DNA of 20,277 nucleotides. Source: Cellvibrionaceae bacterium. GTDB taxonomy: Bacteria; Pseudomonadota; Gammaproteobacteria; Pseudomonadales; Cellvibrionaceae. Position numbers and translations under genes: made by a program. The stretch lies in the NCBI GenBank assembly GCA_021151525.1, contig JAGKXD010000075.1, positions 1 to 20,277 of the forward strand, written 5' to 3'. Of the stretch, positions 1 through 6,566 are shown piece by piece. Each line of letters starts with the position of its first letter. Positions within the stretch are counted from its first letter, which is position 1. Below the pieces are notes generated by a model. That model did not search any database and was not told the origin of the DNA. It worked only from the letters and a program-made list of their open reading frames with translations.

Positions 1-51
1 AGCCTACTGAGCCTATTTGACTAAAACTAGCAGCTACAAATCCATATCTTC

Positions 52-95
52 GTCATGTCGAATTACTTTACATGCAAAAAATCCACGCACATGAC
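52..95. promoter_or_regulatory. Inverted repeat, possible enhancer (UAS) for the sigma-54 promoter
   Basis: GTCATGT (52-58) and its exact reverse complement ACATGAC (89-95) lie about 65-110 bp upstream of the predicted transcription start near 161. That is the usual distance range for sites bound by a sigma-54 enhancer-binding protein. The arms are only 7 bp and are separated by 30 bp, so chance is possible. If real, PrsR (encoded at 3668-5050) is the obvious candidate binder. That assignment is an inference. Confidence 0.35.
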
Positions 96-134
96 AAAAA
101 AACCAACCGCTTGATTTAAAATGAATTATTGAAG

Positions 135-151
135 TTGGCCTGCATATTGCT
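135..151 (+). promoter_or_regulatory. Sigma-54 (RpoN) -24/-12 promoter of the PEP-CTERM gene
   Basis: TTGGCCTGCATATTGCT matches the sigma-54 consensus TTGGCACGNNNNTTGCT. It has the invariant GG (137-138) and GC (149-150) separated by exactly 10 bp, plus the flanking TTGGC and TTGCT. Transcription should start near 161, giving an untranslated leader of about 76 nt before the ATG at 238. A sigma-54 promoter fits the RpoN-dependent activator PrsR encoded in the same window. Confidence 0.8.
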
Positions 152-164
152 TTACATGGGCAAG

Positions 165-214
165 CTAGTGTGAACTAGTTCAAACATTCAAGACGACTAG
201 TGTGAACTAGTTCA
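165..214. repeat. Twin 18-bp direct repeats carrying a perfect 12-bp palindrome
   Basis: CTAGTGTGAACTAGTTCA occurs identically at 165-182 and 197-214, start to start 32 bp (about three helical turns). Each copy ends in the perfect palindrome TGAACTAGTTCA (171-182 and 203-214). The repeats lie just after the predicted sigma-54 start site and before the ribosome binding site. They could be tandem operators placed to block transcription. As RNA, copy 1 can pair with copy 2 to form a 12-bp stem with a 20-nt loop. Function is unknown. Confidence 0.8.
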
Positions 215-237
215 GATTTTTAACTCAAGGAGCACTC

Positions 238-816
238 ATGAAAACTCAACTTAAATTACTTGCAGGTCTTATCTTAGGCGCAGCTGCGGTAACTGCTAGC
301 GCAGATAACATTCCTTATCCAAACGTTGGTACTGTTGCACCAGCAAACACTTTTGTTGCAGCAAGCACTGGCGATATCTCTGCTTACTTTTACGGCTCTG
401 ATGCGTCTTATACCAGCCGCATTGGCTTGAAAGTAAACGGCGTTGATACTCTTATTTACGGCCTGAACAACCACACGTCCAGTCACGGCGACGCTTTGAG
501 CTTCGGCAACGTTACTCAAGGTGATGCTTTGGAGTTCGTACTTCAAGTATTGGACAACAACAACCAATGGTACTCAGTACCATTAAACAATGCTGACGGC
601 CTGAATCACACCTACGCTACAGGCTTCAGCGGCGATAGCCAAATCGTTGCTGGTACTTACATTGCGTTTGAAGACTTGTGGTGGTTGGGCGATATCGACT
701 ACAACGATCACCAATTCGTTTTCACCAACGTTGTAGTTCCAGAACCAGCAGGCTTGGCTCTGTTAGGCTTAGGCTTGGTTGCTCTTGGTGCTGCACGTAA
801 GCGCGCTGCAAAATAA
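238..816 (+). CDS. PEP-CTERM sorting-domain protein, DUF4114-like
   Basis: This is a 192-residue exported protein and a probable substrate of the exosortase encoded at 6567-8036. It has an N-terminal signal peptide (residues 1-22, likely cut after ASA) and a C-terminal PEP-CTERM signal: VPEP at 167-170, a hydrophobic helix at about 172-184, and a basic tail beginning ARKR. The segment around 138-163 (FEDLWW...GDIDYNDHQF) resembles the end of DUF4114 domains, which are common in PEP-CTERM proteins. The start is fixed by AAGGAG at 227-232, 5 nt before the ATG. In this protein class the C-terminus is cut by exosortase and the product is released or held in the extracellular matrix, often glycosylated. 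The gene stands alone between its own sigma-54 promoter and a terminator. The exact role of the mature protein is unknown. Confidence 0.92.
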   Translation: MKTQLKLLAGLILGAAAVTASADNIPYPNVGTVAPANTFVAASTGDISAYFYGSDASYTSRIGLKVNGVDTLIYGLNNHTSSHGDALSFGNVTQGDALEFVLQVLDNNNQWYSVPLNNADGLNHTYATGFSGDSQIVAGTYIAFEDLWWLGDIDYNDHQFVFTNVVVPEPAGLALLGLGLVALGAARKRAAK

Positions 817-838
817 GAGTTTACGCAAGGTACAAAAT

Positions 839-870
839 AAAAAGCCCTGTCATTGACAGGGCTTTTTATT
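839..870. terminator. Bidirectional rho-independent terminator
   Basis: GCCCTGTC (844-851) pairs with GACAGGGC (855-862) around a 3-nt loop. The stem is flanked by an A-run on the left and TTTTTATTTTT on the right, so it has a U-tract in both directions. It can therefore end the PEP-CTERM transcript on the plus strand and the cytochrome c transcript on the minus strand. Confidence 0.9.
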
Positions 871-956
871 TTTCTGGTATCGAAATCTGAACCACCAATC
901 TACCATCCGGTTGTTTTTAGGGCATCCCTGCCTAAAACAAAATACACCTTTAAGAT

Positions 957-1382
957 TTATTTGCTGTTTTCCACCATATATTTAACAGCGCCTTTAATCT
1001 CATCATCAGTACAAGCTGCACAAGTCCCCTTGGGCGGCATGCTGTTGAAGCCACCTAAGGCGTGTGTGTAAAGAGTATCCAAGCCTTTGGCCGCTCGTGG
1101 CGCCCAGTCTGCAGCGCTACCAAATTTCGGCGCACCCAAAACACCCGTGCCATGGCAGTTAGTACAAACGCTACCGTACAAATCTTTTCCTGATTTAGGA
1201 CCTGCAGATGCCGGTGCAGCAGGAGCAGCGGCGCAAGGCTCGCCGGACATACAGGTTTTACCTACGGGTGCAATACGCTCTTTAACCGTATCGACGGCTT
1301 TGCTTTCGCTATAGGCAACTCCAGAAACAGCTACCAAGCTGGCAACCATCAACATTCCTAACAATTTTTTCATTGGGATCAC
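957..1382 (-). CDS. Periplasmic cytochrome c5-like monohaem protein
   Basis: This is a 141-residue exported electron carrier. It has a signal peptide (residues 1-24, MKKLL...VAYS), a Cys-containing, Ala/Pro-rich linker (44-62), and one class-I cytochrome c domain. The haem is bound through CTNCH (73-77), with Met115 in NSMPPKG as the likely sixth ligand. The pair Cys121/Cys124 after MPPKG is typical of cytochrome c5, where it forms a disulfide. The GTG start at 1382 is preferred to the ATG three codons later because GAGGA lies 7 nt before the GTG but 16 nt before the ATG. The protein probably carries electrons to a terminal oxidase in the periplasm. It is divergent from prsK and looks unrelated to the sorting system. 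Confidence 0.9.
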   Translation of the reverse strand: MIPMKKLLGMLMVASLVAVSGVAYSESKAVDTVKERIAPVGKTCMSGEPCAAAPAAPASAGPKSGKDLYGSVCTNCHGTGVLGAPKFGSAADWAPRAAKGLDTLYTHALGGFNSMPPKGTCAACTDDEIKGAVKYMVENSK

Positions 1383-1470
1383 GGCTTTTTCCTCATCGAT
1401 ATTCTTTGCGCTACCAAAGCGCCCCAGAAACTACTGATAGATTTTCGAGTATTTTCAGCAGCTCGCCGCC

Positions 1471-1476
1471 ATTATA
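1471..1476 (-). promoter_or_regulatory. Possible -10 element of the cytochrome c gene
   Basis: On the minus strand this reads TATAAT, a perfect sigma-70 -10 box about 90 bp before the GTG start of the cytochrome gene. No good -35 box is seen at 16-18 bp, so the call is weak. Confidence 0.3.
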
Positions 1477-1550
1477 GCCAAAAGTGCCCACGATTGCTTA
1501 TCTCGATCATCGTCTGGCAAGTAGTCTAGCCCAACAGGCAGGCCTGAGTT

Positions 1551-1578
1551 TTGATCTGTATCGCCTGAATGATATGCT
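1551..1578 (+). promoter_or_regulatory. Possible sigma-70 promoter of prsK
   Basis: TTGATC (1551-1556) and TATGCT (1573-1578) are separated by 16 bp, each matching four of six consensus bases. The predicted start is about 25 nt before the preferred prsK ATG at 1611. If this is real, the upstream in-frame ATG at 1569 would not be transcribed. Confidence 0.3.
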
Positions 1579-1610
1579 TAGGCAAAAATACATTCGGAAT
1601 CTCCTTAAAT

Positions 1611-3659
1611 ATGGAATATGCAGAAGTTACGTTTACGGCCTACCTCAGTGCAGCCGTCATATCCACATTGCTGACAATCACCTATTTGTACCAGTTTTGG
1701 CATCAGCAGCGCGGGAGTGCTTTCGCAGTCGCTGCAGCAATCAATACCTTACAATTGGCCGCTATCGCGCTCTCCTTTTCCAACCATCACTTAACCACTA
1801 ATTGGCTGCTGTTTCTGGAATGCCTCCATTACAACGTGTGGGTACTCGCCATAGCGTTGAGCCTGCGCAAACACAGCAAGCAGCATAGTTTCCCGCGCAG
1901 CCTACAAATTTTGTTTGGCGCCGGCTGGCCATTAACCGCCCTGATTTTTCTTTTTGCCTTGACCGAAAACAAGACAATTTTTGCACTAACCCCTTGGTTT
2001 GCTTTGAGCTTGGCGGTAATAAGCCTGGTGAGTGTTGAACAGCTATATCGCTATGCTGCCAGCAACGATCGCCAAATAAAATTGCTATGCATGAACCTCG
2101 GCGCCATATTTATTTATGACATTTATCTCTACACCCATGGCCTCATCTTTCAAGGGATAGACCCGTTGTTATGGCAGTCCCGCGCAGCAGTCGCGATTGT
2201 TACCGGATTGTTTATGGCCTTGGGCGGACTGGTTCCTTTACAGCAATCGCAACGCACTGCGAATTTCAATATCTCCCGCCCCATCGCCTTTTACACAACA
2301 TCTTTGATAGGTGTCGGACTTCTTATCACCTCCCTGTCCTTAGGGGGTTACTATGTTCGTTTGTATGGTGGTAACTGGGGCACGGTGATCTACAGCTTTG
2401 TGCTGGTTACCGCGGTCATGATCATTGCGATGGTGTTTGTATCGAGTAGCCTGCGCTCGCGGCTTTCGGTGCTCATCAATAAGCACTTGTTTCGTCACAA
2501 ATACGACTATCGCAGCGAATGGCTGCGCATTATCAATTACCTCGCGCAGCCCGCCGAGGCGAGCGAAGTTAACCAGCGCGCGTTCTTTGCCGTGGCATCG
2601 ACCACCAAAGCACCTGGGGGCGCAATTTGGCTGTTAAAACAAGGGTTTTATGAACCCGTTTATCAAGTCAATTTGCCTAGACTTGTCGATTTACAAGAAG
2701 AGCCCGCCGACAGCATGTTTTGCCAGGCTTTTCTGGATTTAGAGTGGGTGTACTTCCCCGATAGTGGCGCCAATGAAGCATTAAGCCAAAACAATCATCT
2801 ACTTCCTTATTGGGCGCGCAATTTCCCTAATCTCTGGTTAATTTTTCCGTTGATTGTCGGCGAGGAGTTGGTGGGCTTTATGGCGCTCACCAAGCCAATC
2901 GATGACACAGCTTTAACCTGGGAAGATCTCGATCTTCTAAAAACTATTGGTCGCCAAATTGCTAGCTACCTCAAGCGTCACCATCAAGCCGACCAGCTGG
3001 CAGAGGGCAAACAATTCGATACCTACAATAAGCTGGTCGCCTTCATTATCCATGACCTTAACAACCTCATCGCCCAACAGGCACTTATGGTTAAAAATGC
3101 CGAAAAGCACAAAGACAATCCTGCCTTTGTGGAAGACGCCATTAAAACCATCAGCCACTCAGTAGACCGCATGAACAATCTACTTAAAAAGTTGCGCCGC
3201 GACGAATCTGACTTGGTTAAATGTTTGAGTATGACCGATGTGGTGGAGGTCGCCGTTTCTGAATGCCGACGCAACGCCCCGCAGCTCACCAGCAATATTG
3301 AGAAAGGGAATTACACCCTCAATGCAGACCAAGTGCGTTTGGTGATGACCATCACGAATTTCATTAAAAACGCCGTAGAGGCCACACCTAACGGCGGTAG
3401 AGTTCATGTTACACTCACCTACAGCAATCATCGGGCGGTCATTACTATTGAAGATAATGGTACCGGTATGGACTGGGACTTTATCCATAACCGCTTGTTC
3501 AAACCCTTTGAAACGACGAAATCCGGCAAGGGAATGGGTATAGGTGTTTACCTATCGCGTGAATACATCAGCGAATTGGGCGGCTCGCTCAATGTGATGA
3601 GTACCGTAGGCGAAGGCACCACAATCACCATCTCCCTCCCCCTGAATAAGATGGACTAA
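1611..3659 (+). CDS. prsK: PEP-CTERM system sensor histidine kinase PrsK
   Basis: This is a membrane histidine kinase of about 682 residues, close to the usual PrsK length. Hydrophobic segments fill roughly the first 290 residues. A GAF-like sensory region follows at about 310-460, then the kinase core: H-box HDLNN with His481 as phospho-acceptor, N-box with Asn587 in IKNAVEA, G1 box EDNGTGMD around Asp615, and G2 box GKGMGIG at about 639-645. All catalytic boxes are intact. The family is known to sit beside PrsR in exosortase A genomes and is thought to phosphorylate it; the stimulus is unknown. The ATG at 1611 (MEYAEV...) is preferred over an in-frame ATG at 1569 because it begins the first membrane segment in the family style and has GGAA upstream. 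The gene ends 8 nt before prsR, so the two are an operon. Confidence 0.92.
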   Translation: MEYAEVTFTAYLSAAVISTLLTITYLYQFWHQQRGSAFAVAAAINTLQLAAIALSFSNHHLTTNWLLFLECLHYNVWVLAIALSLRKHSKQHSFPRSLQILFGAGWPLTALIFLFALTENKTIFALTPWFALSLAVISLVSVEQLYRYAASNDRQIKLLCMNLGAIFIYDIYLYTHGLIFQGIDPLLWQSRAAVAIVTGLFMALGGLVPLQQSQRTANFNISRPIAFYTTSLIGVGLLITSLSLGGYYVRLYGGNWGTVIYSFVLVTAVMIIAMVFVSSSLRSRLSVLINKHLFRHKYDYRSEWLRIINYLAQPAEASEVNQRAFFAVASTTKAPGGAIWLLKQGFYEPVYQVNLPRLVDLQEEPADSMFCQAFLDLEWVYFPDSGANEALSQNNHLLPYWARNFPNLWLIFPLIVGEELVGFMALTKPIDDTALTWEDLDLLKTIGRQIASYLKRHHQADQLAEGKQFDTYNKLVAFIIHDLNNLIAQQALMVKNAEKHKDNPAFVEDAIKTISHSVDRMNNLLKKLRRDESDLVKCLSMTDVVEVAVSECRRNAPQLTSNIEKGNYTLNADQVRLVMTITNFIKNAVEATPNGGRVHVTLTYSNHRAVITIEDNGTGMDWDFIHNRLFKPFETTKSGKGMGIGVYLSREYISELGGSLNVMSTVGEGTTITISLPLNKMD

Positions 3660-3667
3660 ATACCTGA

Positions 3668-5050
3668 ATGACCAAGCCTCTGAATCAAAAGCCCATCCTC
3701 CTTATTGTTGAAGATGACCAAGGCCTGCAAAGCCAATTGCGCTGGCACTTCGATCAGTACGAAACCATTTTTGCTGAAAACCGTGCAGATGCAGTTGCTG
3801 CGTTACGCCTTCACGAAGCCTCAGTCATTATTCAAGATTTGGGGCTACCGCCCGATGAAGACGGTGTCGATGAAGGCTTTAAATGCATTCAGGATATTTT
3901 GCGCATAGCTCCGTCCAGCAAAATTATCGTTATGACCGGCAAAACTGACCACGAAAATGCCATTCGTGCGGTAGGCATGGGGGCTTACGACTTTTATCAC
4001 AAACCTGTAGATGGCAATACGCTCGATTTGATCGTACAACGCGCTTTCCATATTTTTGATTTGGAGGCCGACAATCGCCGCCTCACCATCACCAACCAAG
4101 CGCCACTGGAAGGCCTAATCAGCAATGATCCGCAGATGCTTAAAATCTGCCGCCAGCTGGAAAAAATATCTCCCACAACAGTGACCTGTACCTTACTCGG
4201 TGAAAGCGGAACAGGCAAAGAAGTTATGGCGCGCGCCATCCACCAACTTAGTCCGCGCAAAAATAAGCGTTTTGTTGCCATTAACTGCGCCGCAGTTCCA
4301 GAGAATTTGATTGAGAGCGAACTTTTTGGCTATGAAAAAGGCGCATTTACAGGAGCCAACAAATTAACGCTCGGGAAAGTAGAAACAGCTAACGAAGGCA
4401 CACTCTTTCTGGACGAAATTGGCGATATGCCACTTAACCTTCAAGCAAAGCTGCTACGTTTTCTACAGGAGCGCGTGATTGAGCGCGTCGGCGGCCGAAC
4501 AGAGATTCCAGTGGATGTACGCGTAATCTGTGCAACCAATAAAGATTTAGAAAAGATGTCGCGCGAGGGCACCTTCCGTGAAGACCTTTTCTATCGCATC
4601 TGCGAAATGACGGTCGATATCCCCCCCTTGCGCAATCGCCAAGGCGACAAAGCACTTCTGGCCCGACACTTTCAACTTAAATTTGCGAAAGAACACGCCC
4701 AAGCGGTTACGGGCTTTACACCAGACGCAATAGAATCGATTGAGGGATACAACTGGCCCGGTAACATCCGCGAGATGGAAAATAAGATTAAACGCGCAGT
4801 GATTATGGCAGAAGGAAAGTACATTACTCGCGAAGATTTGGGGCTGGCAGAGGCGGGAGAACTTTCACTCAACCTTCGTCATGTACGCCAAGAAGCCGAA
4901 AAAAATGCAATCTTGCGCGCCCTCAGCATGACCGACAACAATGTATCTGCAGCAGCCAAATTACTGGGTATCACCCGCCCAACCTTCTATGACCTTGTAA
5001 AAAAATACGATATGCATGTCAGCAGCACCAATCAAACAGATGAGGACTAA
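3668..5050 (+). CDS. prsR: PEP-CTERM system sigma-54-dependent response regulator PrsR
   Basis: This is a 460-residue NtrC-type activator. The receiver domain (about 9-125) has acidic residues E15-D17, phospho-acceptor Asp57, Thr90 and Lys112. The AAA+ domain (about 146-380) has Walker A GESGTGKE (178-185), the sigma-54 contact loop GAFTGA (225-230), Walker B LFLDE (246-250) and WPGNIRE (363-369). A Fis-type helix-turn-helix lies at about 425-447 (NVSAAAKLLGITRPTFYDL). It should bind an enhancer when phosphorylated by PrsK and use ATP to open RpoN promoters. The sigma-54 promoter at 135-151 is a natural target; this link is inferred. It starts 8 nt after prsK. No complete terminator follows. 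Confidence 0.94.
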   Translation: MTKPLNQKPILLIVEDDQGLQSQLRWHFDQYETIFAENRADAVAALRLHEASVIIQDLGLPPDEDGVDEGFKCIQDILRIAPSSKIIVMTGKTDHENAIRAVGMGAYDFYHKPVDGNTLDLIVQRAFHIFDLEADNRRLTITNQAPLEGLISNDPQMLKICRQLEKISPTTVTCTLLGESGTGKEVMARAIHQLSPRKNKRFVAINCAAVPENLIESELFGYEKGAFTGANKLTLGKVETANEGTLFLDEIGDMPLNLQAKLLRFLQERVIERVGGRTEIPVDVRVICATNKDLEKMSREGTFREDLFYRICEMTVDIPPLRNRQGDKALLARHFQLKFAKEHAQAVTGFTPDAIESIEGYNWPGNIREMENKIKRAVIMAEGKYITREDLGLAEAGELSLNLRHVRQEAEKNAILRALSMTDNNVSAAAKLLGITRPTFYDLVKKYDMHVSSTNQTDED

Positions 5051-5066
5051 TTAACAGTTTTACAAT

Positions 5067-5078
5067 AAAAGCCCTGTC
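5067..5078 (+). other. Orphan half of a terminator stem
   Basis: AAAAGCCCTGTC after prsR is identical to the left arm of the terminator at 840-851, but the right arm is missing and the sequence continues GACCAAG. It cannot fold into the same terminator. It may be a degenerated copy, or chance. Confidence 0.4.
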
Positions 5079-5110
5079 GACCAAGTAAACACAGAACGAA
5101 ATATGCTATA

Positions 5111-5234
5111 ACCACGATCACTCGGCAAAACCACGTATCATAAATTTCGCGCATCTCGTCGCTAAATAAGAATTTTGCCCTACAAATTTCACGTAAATGG
5201 ATGCTTAAGTGCTACATATAGCCACAATCGTGGT
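5111..5234. repeat. Distant 8-bp inverted repeat upstream of the FN3 lipoprotein gene
   Basis: ACCACGAT (5111-5118) and its reverse complement ATCGTGGT (5227-5234) enclose 108 bp in the 240-bp gap between prsR and the lipoprotein gene. The arms could be paired protein-binding sites. The rest of this gap contains no recognisable gene. Confidence 0.3.
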
Positions 5235-5290
5235 CAAGTCAGCTCACCCCATTTTATAAATACCGCATCACGCAGTAGGTACTACCTGTA

Positions 5291-6466
5291 ATGTCTAGCT
5301 TTAGCTCCTTGCATATCAAATATTTAATGCCAGTCACTCTCACTGCTTTGCTAACAGCATGTGGTGGCGGGGCTGGCGGAACGAATGGCTCTACCGATAG
5401 CAATGCCGGATTTACAACGAACAAACCTCAAGCCTCTTCATCTACAACATCTAGCTCTTCAAGCAGTATATTAGCTAGTGCCAGCTCGACATCGTCAGCC
5501 GCAAAATCTAGCAATGCATCTACTGCTCTTGATACAACTGCACCTAGCGCCCCCACTAATTTGATTGGAACTAATATTCTCTATGATCGAGCAGGGCTTA
5601 AATGGGACCAATCTACCGACAATGTAGGTGTTGTTTTTTACAAAATTTATCGCGACGGCGCACAAATCAACACCAATATAGCCAGCGACTTAACCTATTT
5701 TGATTTTGATGTTGCTGCCAGCAGAACTTACACCTACAGCATAAGTGCAGGCGACGAAGCCGGTAATTGGTCACCGCTCACGACACTCAAAGTTACCACG
5801 CCAGATAGTCCGATCGTAACAGCTAGCAGCTCATCGCAAAGGTCTGCGGCCGCTAGTAACTCATCGCAAGCATCTGCAACCAGCAGCACACCCTCTTCAG
5901 CAGCAGCTTCATCCAGCCGATCCTCAGCAGCAGATACCCTAGCCCCTGCAGCTCCTGAACAACTCAGCAAAATTTCAGCGACGAGCAACCAAGTTGATAT
6001 CAGTTGGAGCGCAGCAACAGACAATGTAGGTGTAACCGCCTACAAGATTTACCGTAACGGCACTTTTATCGCCCAACTAACGCAAGACAAGTTGACCTAC
6101 TCAGACAAAACTGTATTACCCGGAAATAGCTACTCGTTCGGCGTTAGCGCAGGCGATGCAGCAGGTAACTGGTCTGCGTTGAAGCAATTAAGCATTTTTA
6201 CCCCGTCAAATACCGCATTTAGCGCGATTTTGAGTTGGCTCCCCCCCATTCAACGCGAGAATAATGTAGCCCTTGCATTGAGCGAAATTAATGGATATGA
6301 AATTCGTTATAGAGTTGCATCGGACAACACCTATATTCATAAGCTCGTCGATAAAAATACTAATCAGATAACCCTCACCGATTTAGTTGGCGATTATATT
6401 TTTGAGATTGCAGTCTACGATACCAACGGTTTGTACAGCGATTTTAAAGGTATTACTCCGCGATAA
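5291..6466 (+). CDS. Outer-membrane lipoprotein with poly-Ser linkers and three FN3-like domains
   Basis: This is a 391-residue putative lipoprotein. Its signal peptide ends in the lipobox LTAC, with Cys24 as the lipidated residue. Gly at +2 suggests it is not retained in the inner membrane. Two Ser/Ala-rich linkers (about 49-78 and 175-214) separate fibronectin type III domains at about 82-170, 216-305 and a more diverged one at 308-390. The first two share the pattern W(D/S)xxTDNVGVxxYKIYR(D/N)G and SAGDxAGNWS. No catalytic motif is visible, so a binding or scaffold role is likely. It lies between prsR and xrtA, where other exosortase A loci often carry the TPR lipoprotein PrsT. A role in holding PEP-CTERM proteins or glycan at the surface is conjecture. 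Such Ser linkers are common in secreted enzymes of Cellvibrio and Saccharophagus. Confidence 0.85.
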   Translation: MSSFSSLHIKYLMPVTLTALLTACGGGAGGTNGSTDSNAGFTTNKPQASSSTTSSSSSSILASASSTSSAAKSSNASTALDTTAPSAPTNLIGTNILYDRAGLKWDQSTDNVGVVFYKIYRDGAQINTNIASDLTYFDFDVAASRTYTYSISAGDEAGNWSPLTTLKVTTPDSPIVTASSSSQRSAAASNSSQASATSSTPSSAAASSSRSSAADTLAPAAPEQLSKISATSNQVDISWSAATDNVGVTAYKIYRNGTFIAQLTQDKLTYSDKTVLPGNSYSFGVSAGDAAGNWSALKQLSIFTPSNTAFSAILSWLPPIQRENNVALALSEINGYEIRYRVASDNTYIHKLVDKNTNQITLTDLVGDYIFEIAVYDTNGLYSDFKGITPR

Positions 6467-6552
6467 GTCGCCCATCTATGGATCCAGTTCAAGGGAATGG
6501 ATCCTTCTTGGCGCAGCCCTAGGAAACGTATAGAATTCGCGCACTCAAGCTC

Positions 6553-6557
6553 AGGAG
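6553..6557 (+). promoter_or_regulatory. Ribosome binding site of xrtA
   Basis: AGGAG lies 9 nt before the ATG at 6567 and decides the start. The two GGATCC copies just upstream (6480-6485 and 6499-6504) could pair into a small hairpin but have no U-tract. Confidence 0.6.
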
Positions 6558-6566
6558 CAGCGCGGA

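Noticed and set aside
165..214. CRISPR-like reading of the twin 18-bp repeats
   Set aside because: Only two copies with a 14-bp gap and no cas genes; their position in a gene leader fits regulation instead.
957..1314. Plus-strand open frames across the cytochrome c gene
   Set aside because: They are antisense to a clear haem protein and have no domain-like content.
1484..1801. Open frame of 105 codons overlapping the start of prsK
   Set aside because: No ribosome site and no family-like sequence; it is a shadow of prsK in another frame.
5196..5213. GG-N10-GC match to a sigma-54 promoter before the FN3 lipoprotein gene
   Set aside because: Only the invariant GG and GC are present; the flanking TGGCA and TTGC bases are poor, so chance is more likely.
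5734..6024. Minus-strand 96-codon frame in the FN3 lipoprotein gene
   Set aside because: It is the complement of Ser/Ala-rich linker codons, a known source of spurious open frames.
6480..6504. Double GGATCC as a terminator before xrtA
   Set aside because: The two palindromes could pair, but no U-tract follows and the stem is short.
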